DNA from: Candidatus Staskawiczbacteria bacterium
GTDB taxonomy: Bacteria; Patescibacteriota; Minisyncoccia; Minisyncoccales; Staskawiczbacteraceae
Direction of reading: 5' to 3'
Assembly (NCBI GenBank): GCA_016866675.1
Contig: VGLO01000019.1
Location: forward strand, 1-12,783
DNA: 12,783 nucleotides
Part shown: positions 6,501 to 11,402 of the stretch, one piece after another
Position numbering within the stretch: the first letter of the stretch is position 1
Layout: the number at the start of each line of letters is the position of its first letter
The notes under the pieces: model-generated
Seen by the model: only the letters and a program-made list of their open reading frames with translations
Database searches by the model: none
What the model was told of the DNA's origin: nothing
Translations under genes and position numbers: made by a program

Positions 6501-7764
6501 TACAACATATGTTTCTTCAACACAACTAAAAGTTTACATAGGAGCCTCTTTTCTAGCACAAGAAAGAACTTTGAATTCTATGGTAGTTAATCCTGATGGA
6601 CAAATTTCTAATGTAAAAGTGTTTTCAGTTTTAGATAATGGCGGAGGTGGCGAAGGAAATCCTGCACCAACTATTACAAGTATTTCTCCGTCATCGGTTA
6701 CCGTGGGAAGCTCGGGATTCACATTAACTGTCAATGGAACTAATTTTGTTGGTTCAGGAGGATCAACAGTAATGTTTAATGGTTCAAATAGAACAACTAC
6801 TTTTATTAGTTCAACAAAGCTAAACGCCACAATACCAGCATCAGACCTCATCAATACAGGAACATTTTCTATTAAAGTGTCTAATTCTGATGGTAATTCT
6901 TCAAACAGTGCTAACTTTACGGTAAGTAATATTAGTTGGACCGCTAGGGATTCATCTCGCACTTGGATTGGTGTTGCCATGTCTTCTGATGGAACAAAGC
7001 AGACAGCTGTGCCTGATGGTGGTCAAATTTATACATCATCTAATTCAGGTGTCACTTGGACAGCTAGGGACTCATCTCGTAACTGGATTGACATTGCCAT
7101 GTCTTCTGATGGAACAACGCAGACAGCTGTGCCTAATGGTGGTCAAATTTATACATCATCTGATTCGGGCGTCACTTGGACCGCAAGAAATCCATCTCGC
7201 ACTTGGTTTGGTGTTGCCATGTCTTCTGATGGAACAAAGCAGACAGCTGTGGTTGCTGGTGGTCAGATTTACACATCGTCTAATTCAGGTGTCACTTGGA
7301 CAGCTAGGGACTCATCTCGTAGTTGGTATGACGTTGCCATGTCTTCTGATGGAACAAAGCAGACAGCTGTGGTTTTTGGTGGTCAAATTTACACATCGTC
7401 TGACTCAGGAGTCACTTGGACATCTAGAGATTCATCTCGTAATTGGTATGATATTACCATGTCTTCTGATGGAACAAAGCAAATAGCTTTGACTGATGGT
7501 CAAATGTACACATCATCTGATTCTGGTGCCACTTGGACAGCTGGGGATTCATCTCGTAGTTGGTATGACGTTGCCATGTCTTCTGATGGAACAAAGCAGA
7601 CAGCTGTGGTTGTTGGTGGTCAAATTTACACATCGTCTGACTCAGGAGTCACTTGGACGGCTATGGATTCAGTCCGCTATTGGCATGACGTTGCCATGTC
7701 TTCTGATGGAACAAAACAGACAGCAGTGGTTTGGGAGGGTAGAATTTACACATATGGTAATTAG
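3565..7764 (+). CDS. Giant secreted surface protein with TIG and Asp-box repeats
   Basis: 1399 residues, exported. A signal peptide (basic MFNRLKK, hydrophobic 8-26, AKA/A cleavage near residue 34) starts it. Then come an N-terminal beta-rich domain (about 35-230), an Ig/PKD-like domain (about 237-362), a Pro-rich linker (DNNPPPSNGPTG), and a SpaA/CNA-B-like domain (about 379-467). Seven IPT/TIG domains follow, starting near 468, 560, 650, 743, 832, 928 and 1032, each opening with a P-x-I-x-S-I-SPSS-like strand. Residues 1125-1399 are seven 40-residue repeats with SSDSGVTW Asp boxes, which may close a beta-propeller. An acidic linker (NNDDSEDEDP) separates TIG 2 and 3. The protein ends IYTYGN, with no membrane anchor or sorting signal. 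An adhesin or cell-surface stalk role is inferred; the binding partner is unknown. Confidence 0.9.
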   Translation: MFNRLKKFFSLLLASILLATIVGVFLPPAKEAKAAISLVQKKTASGTASVNIVWDSPTTTGNLLVAVVNNISTTSGHSVTPPSGWSYATSATFGTYNQFQILYKENATSQVSTGSFTSPEGDTLEVAVAEYSGIVTASALDKYHANITTNPSTTISTGSSGITSQADELIIAGVASASSVTFSAPNNSFSIQQSLSRTGFLDRIVSSVGSYSLSLTQSSSAISSGLIATFKAVAGSTNTAPSISSGPSDGGSSSATPTIQGNNVTFTATATDSESNNYYLAVCKTNSVNAVSNLAPTCPGGNWAISSSTASGSQSSVSYTTSNSGFDEVNNNWYAFVCDNNSASLCSSSSQGSGNNGSPFVVVDPGDNNPPPSNGPTGIRVSVLTTGEDGLFSFNVTGSGYKNFSIQTSAGSGSDSQTSLSPGTYSVTQSLPEGWIQDSFICNNGTPEAVVVLENQITSCSVVNSTGNPTPIVESITPSGALVNSSQVVISVLGSNFIEDSVVKFNSRSLSTTYVSSTKLTATVLSSDINLSCNYNVEVFNPTPGGGSSDKLQFVVSDAIPNISSISPSSRPFGSGSFTMTVSGSNFTENSVVNFNGQDQETTYVSSTQLKANILASYVSRVGQFNVLVLNPVAQCENNDDSEDEDPTQNPKPATTSISPASVNAGASGFVMTINGNNFVPNSIVKLNNQNRATTYISSTKLTALITSSDLVNPASYNIAVSNPTPGGGISNAQVFSVNSQNPSPTIVSISPSSVDAGGPGFTLTVEGTNFLATSQGKFNSQNRITNYISETELEIEITVNDLTTGGSYNVIIDNSSTGGGVSNPKPLAINSPVPEITSISPSSADAGGSNVVVTVSGTGFVKNSKVKYNNVEKVTTFLSATNQLRIVLSATDLQNSGNFDVVVVNPSPGGGTSNAKIFTVIGGGGENPAPIITSLSPSSGIKGGLDWVDPIIVYGSNLMESATFKMVDNANGNTSNFSTTYVSSTQLKVYIGASFLAQERTLNSMVVNPDGQISNVKVFSVLDNGGGGEGNPAPTITSISPSSVTVGSSGFTLTVNGTNFVGSGGSTVMFNGSNRTTTFISSTKLNATIPASDLINTGTFSIKVSNSDGNSSNSANFTVSNISWTARDSSRTWIGVAMSSDGTKQTAVPDGGQIYTSSNSGVTWTARDSSRNWIDIAMSSDGTTQTAVPNGGQIYTSSDSGVTWTARNPSRTWFGVAMSSDGTKQTAVVAGGQIYTSSNSGVTWTARDSSRSWYDVAMSSDGTKQTAVVFGGQIYTSSDSGVTWTSRDSSRNWYDITMSSDGTKQIALTDGQMYTSSDSGATWTAGDSSRSWYDVAMSSDGTKQTAVVVGGQIYTSSDSGVTWTAMDSVRYWHDVAMSSDGTKQTAVVWEGRIYTYGN
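6937..7764 (+). repeat. Seven tandem 120-bp repeats (Asp-box repeats)
   Basis: Units begin at the TGG codons at 6937, 7057, 7177, 7297, 7417, 7534 and 7654. Spacing is 120 nt, except one unit of 117 nt (one codon lost where GGQIYT reads DGQMYT); the last is truncated by the stop codon. The core GCCATGTCTTCTGATGGAAC recurs in nearly every unit, often identical at synonymous positions, so expansion or gene conversion is recent. Variation is concentrated at the x positions of SSRxWxDVA and AVxxGGQ, perhaps exposed loop residues. Confidence 0.95.
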
Positions 7765-7849
7765 ACTAGTTAAATTATCCAAAATGTGTATAAGGATTTA
7801 TATAAGTAAAATAATAAAGTATTAGTTTTAACAGTATATTGCTAATTTT

Positions 7850-8545
7850 GTGGATAATAATATTGCAAAAAAAGACTTTGTTGCGCTAGCTGTGCACAAG
7901 TTAAAAACCCCAATATCTTCAATAAAACTTTCTCTTGAAATGTTAATAGAGGGTGATTTTGGTAATATAACAGAAGAGCAAAAAAGAATATTAGAAAGAA
8001 CATACCAAAGAAACGAGGTTTTAATTTGCTTGGTAAATGATTTGCTTAATTTGGCAAAAATTGAAGAAAACAACTCACATACTTTATCAGAAGTAAATTT
8101 TTCAGACCTTATAAAATCAATTGTAGATTATGACCAAGAATCAATTGAAAGAAAAGCCCTAAATATTAGAGTTGAAAATAGAGGAGCCAAGTTAAAGAAG
8201 ATAATGATTGATGCAGAAAAAATGTTTTTGGCCATACAGAATGTTTTCAATAACGCTGTAAAATACAGTAATGTTGGCGGAGAAATTATTATTTCTTATG
8301 AGCTTATAGGAAAAATTTTGGAAGTTAGAATACAAGATTTTGGAATTGGCATACCTGAAGCTGAAAAAAATAAATTATTTACAGAATTTTTCAGAGGAGA
8401 AAACGCCAAGGAAATGCAAATAATGGGCTCTGGTCTTGGTTTATATATTACAAAAGGTATTATAGAGGGACACGATGGCAAAGTATGGTTTGAGTCAGAA
8501 GAAAATAAAGGCACAACCTTTTTTATTACTTTACCTATTGGATGA
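7850..8545 (+). CDS. Sensorless histidine kinase (HisKA + HATPase)
   Basis: A 231-residue soluble kinase predicted to autophosphorylate on H16 and pass the phosphate to a receiver, most likely the next gene. The HisKA/DHp helix hairpin is at about 5-72 (VHKLKTPISSIKLSLEML), the N box at 131-141 (NVFNNAVKYSN), the G1 box at 163-169 (DFGIGIP), the F box near 177-182 and the G2 box at 193-198 (GSGLGL). Nothing precedes the phospho-acceptor helix: no membrane segment, PAS or HAMP. An in-frame TAA at 7829-7831 rules out a longer protein. The residue after the His is Lys rather than the usual Glu/Asp. The GTG start is inferred; no ATG or Shine-Dalgarno is available. Confidence 0.9.
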   Translation: MDNNIAKKDFVALAVHKLKTPISSIKLSLEMLIEGDFGNITEEQKRILERTYQRNEVLICLVNDLLNLAKIEENNSHTLSEVNFSDLIKSIVDYDQESIERKALNIRVENRGAKLKKIMIDAEKMFLAIQNVFNNAVKYSNVGGEIIISYELIGKILEVRIQDFGIGIPEAEKNKLFTEFFRGENAKEMQIMGSGLGLYITKGIIEGHDGKVWFESEENKGTTFFITLPIG

Positions 8546-8573
8546 TTGCATAAAATAAAAAAGGATATATAAT
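8546..8573 (+). promoter_or_regulatory. Promoter giving a leaderless response-regulator mRNA
   Basis: TTGCAT (8546-8551), a 16-nt spacer and a perfect TATAAT (8568-8573) fall in the 34-nt gap after the kinase. The expected transcription start is 8580, the A of the receiver ATG. The spacing (TATAAT, 6 nt, ATG) is the same as for the DUF5654 gene. Confidence 0.65.
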
Positions 8574-8579
8574 AGCAGT

Positions 8580-8951
8580 ATGTCAAAGAAAAATATTTTA
8601 ATAGTAGAGGATGATCAATTTTTTCGTGAATTACTAAAGAAAAAATTAACTTCTGTTGGTTTTTCAATTATTGAAGCCTCAAACGGAGAAGATGGAATTG
8701 AAAAAGTAAAAAGTAAAAAACCAGACTTAATTATTCTTGATTTATTGCTACCAAATATTGATGGTTTTGAAGTTTTGTCTAAAGTTAAAACAAGTTCAGA
8801 TACTTCATCTACGCCAGTGATTATTGTTTCAAATCTTGGACAACAAGAAGACATTGAAAAGGGAATGAAGTTGGGAGCAAATGATTACTTAATAAAATCT
8901 CAATTTGATATTGAAAGCATAGTTTCTAAAATAAATAATATTCTAAAGTAG
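8580..8951 (+). CDS. Single-domain response regulator (CheY-like)
   Basis: 123 residues, a receiver domain only, with no DNA-binding output. The acidic pocket is E10-D11-D12, the phospho-acceptor D54 lies in IILDLLLPNIDGFEVL, the conserved Ser is S84 (VIIVSNLGQ) and the switch Lys is K106 (NDYLIKSQF). The output must come through protein-protein contact or a phosphorelay. Paired with the adjacent kinase by position, though its own promoter would allow the receiver to be made in excess. Confidence 0.92.
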   Translation: MSKKNILIVEDDQFFRELLKKKLTSVGFSIIEASNGEDGIEKVKSKKPDLIILDLLLPNIDGFEVLSKVKTSSDTSSTPVIIVSNLGQQEDIEKGMKLGANDYLIKSQFDIESIVSKINNILK

Positions 8952-8960
8952 AAATTTCTT

Positions 8961-8988
8961 AAAAGAAAACCGCATAATGTTTATGCGG
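8961..8988 (-). terminator. Terminator for the minus-strand pyrE-like gene
   Basis: On the minus strand CCGCATAA-ACA-TTATGCGG (8988 to 8970) is followed by TTTTCTTTT. It lies about 20 nt beyond the pyrE-like stop. On the plus strand the T run precedes the stem, so it works in the minus direction only. Confidence 0.75.
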
Positions 8989-8993
8989 TACAG

Positions 8994-9015
8994 TGAGCCC
9001 CTCGGGGCTCATTTT
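8994..9015 (+). terminator. Terminator for the two-component genes
   Basis: TGAGCCC (8994-9000), loop CTCG, GGGCTCA (9005-9011), then TTTTGGTTTT. It is placed 42 nt after the response-regulator stop. Its right arm contains the stop codon of the convergent pyrE-like gene (9009-9011). Confidence 0.8.
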
Positions 9016-9668
9016 GGTTTTAGGCAATTTTCTTCTCTGTGTTTTACAATTTTTTGAAGGTTTTCTTTTGATTTGTCGTCTTTTTTCTTAGACAAAGCCC
9101 ATATTAGGTCCTCTAGACTTGATATGGTAAAAACCGGAATATCATATTTTTCTTCAATAAGTTTCTTGGCTGATTCGTAGTTATCAACTTTTTCTTGGCG
9201 GTCAAAAGCAACAATACATGCAGAAACTTTTCCACCTTCTTGCGATATTTTTTCGATACCTTTTTTGATAATGGCATTACCAGTAGTTAATGCATCATCT
9301 AAAATAACTACATTGGCTCCCTTAATGGGGTGACCAATTGAAGTCCTTCCTGTACCGTGGGTTTTTGCCATTGCACGAAGAGAACTACATTTTGCATTTG
9401 TGCCAAAACAAGAATAAAGAGACAACGTTATTGCAGAAATTAGAAAAGTTGTCTTTTCTGGAATAGCAACAAGAATATTATTTTCCAAATTATTTTTACT
9501 TACGATTCTTGAGTATTGGTTAGCTACAATTTGAATATCGGGTCCATCATTGAATCCACCCAAGTCAAAAATATATGGTGAGTAGCGTTCACTGCTTAGT
9601 ATAAAATCTCCAAACTTAAATGCATTATTTTTAATAGCATAGCTCGCAAAGAATTGGCCATCTGTCAT
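9009..9668 (-). CDS. pyrE: Orotate phosphoribosyltransferase-like protein
   Basis: Predicted to join orotate to PRPP, giving OMP in pyrimidine synthesis. The 219 residues align along their whole length with E. coli PyrE: FKFGDFILSSERYSPYIF (17-34), IPEKTTFLI (69-77), the mobile loop LRAMAKTHGTGR (97-108), the PRPP motif VVILDDALTTGNAI (120-133), AFDRQE, and a C-terminal TISSLEDLIWAL. Loop residues R98, K102 and H104 are kept, but the second Lys of the E. coli loop is Ala here, and other substrate-side lysines differ. A diverged OPRT or a related salvage transferase is therefore possible. ATG 9668 is preferred over the adjacent GTG 9671. Monocistronic, with its own extended -10 promoter. Confidence 0.82.
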   Translation of the reverse strand: MTDGQFFASYAIKNNAFKFGDFILSSERYSPYIFDLGGFNDGPDIQIVANQYSRIVSKNNLENNILVAIPEKTTFLISAITLSLYSCFGTNAKCSSLRAMAKTHGTGRTSIGHPIKGANVVILDDALTTGNAIIKKGIEKISQEGGKVSACIVAFDRQEKVDNYESAKKLIEEKYDIPVFTISSLEDLIWALSKKKDDKSKENLQKIVKHREENCLKPK

Positions 9669-9697
9669 CACGCACCCACTTTCTTGTTAAGGAGCAT
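9668..9697 (-). other. Possible 9-codon leader ORF upstream of pyrE
   Basis: On the minus strand an ATG at 9697 opens MLLNKKVGA, whose TGA (9670-9668) overlaps the pyrE ATG as TGATG. The predicted transcript start is about 9703. Such an arrangement could couple pyrE translation to the leader, but an ORF this short can arise by chance. Confidence 0.2.
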
Positions 9698-9709
9698 TTA
9701 GTCTCTTAT

Positions 9710-9718
9710 ATTATATCA
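9710..9718 (-). promoter_or_regulatory. Extended -10 promoter of the pyrE-like gene
   Basis: Read on the minus strand: TGATATAAT, a TG-n-TATAAT element (hexamer 9715 to 9710). The predicted start is about 9703, a leader of about 35 nt. It lies just downstream of the tRNA terminator, so pyrE is a separate unit. Confidence 0.6.
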
Positions 9719-9729
9719 CCAAATAAAAC

Positions 9730-9754
9730 AAAAAACGCCGAGAAGGCGTTTTTT
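9730..9754 (-). terminator. Terminator after rpmB-tRNA-Pro
   Basis: AAAAAACGCC (9730-9739) and GGCGTTTTTT (9745-9754) pair perfectly around GAGAA. On the minus strand it follows the tRNA 3' end by 11 nt and ends in six T followed by TGTTTT. The symmetry would also allow termination in the other direction. Confidence 0.88.
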
Positions 9755-9765
9755 GATGTAGTTTG

Positions 9766-9836
9766 TCGGGACGCTGGGAGTTGAACCCAGTTCACACGAC
9801 CCCCAGCCGTGCATAATACCGTTATACTACGCCCCG
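9766..9836 (-). tRNA. tRNA-Pro (anticodon GGG)
   Basis: A 71-nt cloverleaf on the minus strand. Acceptor CGGGGCG (9836-9830) pairs with CGTCCCG (9773-9767), with one G-T pair. The D arm is GTAT-AACGGTA-TTAT, with a mismatch at 13-22. The anticodon arm CACGG-CTGGGGG-TCGTG gives GGG with U33 and G37. The variable loop TGAA has four bases. The T arm is CTGGG-TTCAACT-CCCAG. The C1-G72 pair and A73 are the known identity elements of bacterial tRNA-Pro. CCA is not encoded (ACAAA follows), so it must be added afterwards. It lies 12 nt after rpmB and is probably processed from the same transcript. Confidence 0.93.
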
Positions 9837-9848
9837 GGGATTTTTACA

Positions 9849-10034
9849 TTATACTAGAGTTTTTGCTTTAATACATTTTGCACAAGCCAAAACTCTCTTG
9901 CCGTTTAATAGGCGAGTCCATTGAAGGTTTGGGTATCTTCTTTTCTTTTTTGTAGGATTATATTTTCCTCTAAGTTTAACAAGATATCCTCCTATTTCTG
10001 ATTTTTTTTGACAAATTGTACAAATCTTCTGCAT
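9849..10034 (-). CDS. rpmB: 50S ribosomal protein L28, zinc-binding type
   Basis: 61 residues, within the usual L28 length range. The N-terminus MQKICTICQKK and the C-terminal VLACAKCIKAK supply C5, C8, C51 and C54, the four-cysteine zinc site of the zinc-type (C+) L28 form. The central basic segment KYNPTKKKRRYPNLQW matches the L28 core that contacts 23S rRNA. Start ATG 10034. A consensus-spaced promoter lies 24 nt upstream, and tRNA-Pro follows 12 nt after the stop. Confidence 0.9.
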   Translation of the reverse strand: MQKICTICQKKSEIGGYLVKLRGKYNPTKKKRRYPNLQWTRLLNGKRVLACAKCIKAKTLV

Positions 10035-10058
10035 AAATGTAATAAATGTTATAGAAGA

Positions 10059-10087
10059 ATTGTATACTATCTTTTAATATTTTGCAA
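10059..10087 (-). promoter_or_regulatory. Promoter of rpmB-tRNA-Pro
   Basis: On the minus strand TTGCAA (10087-10082), a 17-nt spacer and TACAAT (10064-10059). The predicted start is about 10052, an 18-nt leader. The rest of the divergent gap, 10088-10170, carries an AAAGTTAAACTTT palindrome (10140-10152) and a TATAAA at 10136-10141 that may serve the M50 gene on the plus strand. Confidence 0.6.
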
Positions 10088-10170
10088 TATCTGATATATT
10101 TAACTAAATTAAAAATTCAATTATCAAAGTAATAATATAAAGTTAAACTTTGAATCTGAATTAAATAAGC

Positions 10171-10800
10171 GTGGATCCAATCATTACAGTATTCTCTTTA
10201 ATTGTCTTATTGTTTTCTGTTGTAATACATGAGTTGGCTCACGGGAGTGTGGCTTATTCTTTGGGTGACCCAACAGCAAAGTATCAAGGCAGATTAACTT
10301 TAAACCCAATTAAACACCTAGATCCCTTTGGCTCTGTAATTCTTCCATTATTGCTTTTAATAGTGACTGGTGGACAGGGGCCAATTTTTGGCTGGGCAAA
10401 ACCAGTACCGGTAAATCCTCATAATTTTCGCGACCAAAAATGGGGTTCTCTTAAGGTAGCCTTGGCAGGTCCATTATCAAATCTTTCACTGGCCTTATTA
10501 TTTGGATTACTAATAAGATTTATACCACTTTCTTTTTTTAACTTAATGCCAGGGACTCTATTAATATTTTCTTTTATTGTCCAAATAAATATAATTTTAG
10601 CCTTGTTTAATTTGTTGCCAATTCCTCCACTTGACGGTCATTGGATACTTTTTTATTTTTTGCCAGAAAGTTTTTATAATATGAAGGCATTTTTGCAACA
10701 ATACGGAGTCTTCATACTTATTTTGATAATTTTCTTTGGAGGTTTGGGTGGCCTTTATTCGCTTGTGGAGAGTGTTTTTGGGCTAATTACTGGTTTGTAA
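10171..10800 (+). CDS. M50 site-2-protease-like intramembrane metalloprotease
   Basis: 209 residues with several membrane segments. The zinc motif HELAH (H20, E21, H24) lies at the end of the first helix, and the third ligand D155 is in NLLPIPPLDGH (147-157). Between them are the GRLTLNPIKHLDPFGS loop (40-55), the WAKPVPVNP strand (75-83) and the VALAGPLSN helix (96-104), all typical of the short M50B proteases (YwhC/SREBP-site-2 group). It has no PDZ domain. It is predicted to cut membrane proteins within the bilayer; the substrate is unknown. GTG start, inferred from the frame; no Shine-Dalgarno. It lies upstream of, but separate from, the str operon. Confidence 0.9.
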   Translation: MDPIITVFSLIVLLFSVVIHELAHGSVAYSLGDPTAKYQGRLTLNPIKHLDPFGSVILPLLLLIVTGGQGPIFGWAKPVPVNPHNFRDQKWGSLKVALAGPLSNLSLALLFGLLIRFIPLSFFNLMPGTLLIFSFIVQINIILALFNLLPIPPLDGHWILFYFLPESFYNMKAFLQQYGVFILILIIFFGGLGGLYSLVESVFGLITGL

Positions 10801-10811
10801 TTCAAGCACTA

Positions 10812-10840
10812 TTGACTATAAACGAATTATTTGCTAAATT
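10812..10840 (+). promoter_or_regulatory. Promoter of the str operon
   Basis: TTGACT (10812-10817), a 17-nt spacer and TAAATT (10835-10840), preceded by TG to give TGCTAAATT. The predicted start is about 10847, for a leader of about 106 nt before rpsL ATG 10953. Confidence 0.65.
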
Positions 10841-10851
10841 AGCTTAAACGT

Positions 10852-10878
10852 AAGCGCATGTGCGCTTTATTTTTACTT
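10852..10878 (+). terminator. Hairpin with T-rich tail: M50 terminator or rpsL attenuator
   Basis: AAGCGC (10852-10857), loop ATGT, GCGCTT (10862-10867), then TATTTTTACTTT. It could end transcription from the M50 gene. Because a good promoter lies just upstream, the same hairpin would be the first element of the rpsL mRNA leader and could act as an attenuator. Confidence 0.6.
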
Positions 10879-10917
10879 TAGCGTTTAGGATATTAGACCA
10901 TGGGGTGTAGTAAGAAA

Positions 10918-10951
10918 CTAAATCCTAAATCCTAAATCCTAAATCCTAATC
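10918..10951 (+). repeat. Heptamer tandem repeat (CTAAATC) before rpsL
   Basis: Four perfect copies of CTAAATC (10918-10945) and a fifth copy lacking one A (10946-10951), ending one base before the rpsL ATG. TTTAGGAT at 10884-10891 is the exact complement of ATCCTAAA, which the array offers in several registers, so the leader can fold back onto it in more than one way. Confidence 0.9.
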
Positions 10952-10952
10952 A

Positions 10953-11372
10953 ATGCCAACTATAAGACAATTAATAAAAAAAGGAAGAAGTAAGAAAATA
11001 AGAAGAAACAGGAATGTTGCACTGCATGCTGGTTTTAATACGCTAAGAAATAGGCCAACAAGATATTATTCTCCATTTAAGAGAGGTGTTTGTGTTAAAG
11101 TTTTTACCCAAACTCCAAGAAAACCAAACTCTGCCTTGAGAAAAGTTGCCAGAGTTAAGCTTTCAAATGGAATGGAAGTGACCGCTTACATCCCAGGAGA
11201 GGGGCACAACTTACAAGAACACTCTGTAGTTTTGATAAGAGGCGGAAGAGTAAAGGACTTGGGAGGAGTAAGATATCATATTGTAAGAGGAGTTTTAGAT
11301 ACAACTGGAGTTGAAAATAGAAAGAGGGGAAGGTCAAAATATGGCGCAAAGAAGCCTAAGGGAGATAAATAA
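10953..11372 (+). CDS. rpsL: 30S ribosomal protein S12
   Basis: Decoding-centre protein of the small subunit. The 139 residues include the universal KPNSALRKVARV (57-68), GEGHNLQEHSVVLIRGGRVKDL (split here as GEGHNLQEHS and IRGGRVKDL) and RSKYGAKKPK. Compared with Thermus or E. coli, a net 13-residue insertion (about 26-39, AGFNTLRNRPTRYY) precedes the RGVC segment. Two residues differ at positions known for streptomycin phenotypes: R56 in TPRKPNS (E. coli Lys42) and G104 in KDLGGVRYH (E. coli Pro90). First gene of the str operon, with no Shine-Dalgarno. Confidence 0.97.
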   Translation: MPTIRQLIKKGRSKKIRRNRNVALHAGFNTLRNRPTRYYSPFKRGVCVKVFTQTPRKPNSALRKVARVKLSNGMEVTAYIPGEGHNLQEHSVVLIRGGRVKDLGGVRYHIVRGVLDTTGVENRKRGRSKYGAKKPKGDK

Positions 11373-11402
11373 TTAAATTATAGAAATAAAGTCCGTTGCT
11401 TC

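Noticed and set aside
6937..7764. CRISPR array
   Set aside because: The repeats are 120 bp, contiguous, without spacers, and encode protein in frame. No cas genes are present.
6968..7825. Two overlapping plus-strand open frames (6968-7486 and 7496-7825) rich in repeated PCLLMEQS-like peptides
   Set aside because: They are the +1 reading of the 120-bp repeats. A period divisible by three keeps the other frame open, and the signal peptide, TIG domains and Asp boxes all lie in the frame of the 3565-7764 gene.
9683..9694. AAGGAG on the plus strand (about 9690) as a ribosome-binding site
   Set aside because: No plus-strand reading frame starts after it; it is the complement of the pyrE leader.
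10918..10951. Telomere-like repeat
   Set aside because: The unit CTAAATC resembles plant-type telomere repeats, but there are only four to five copies, internal to an operon leader in a bacterial gene context.
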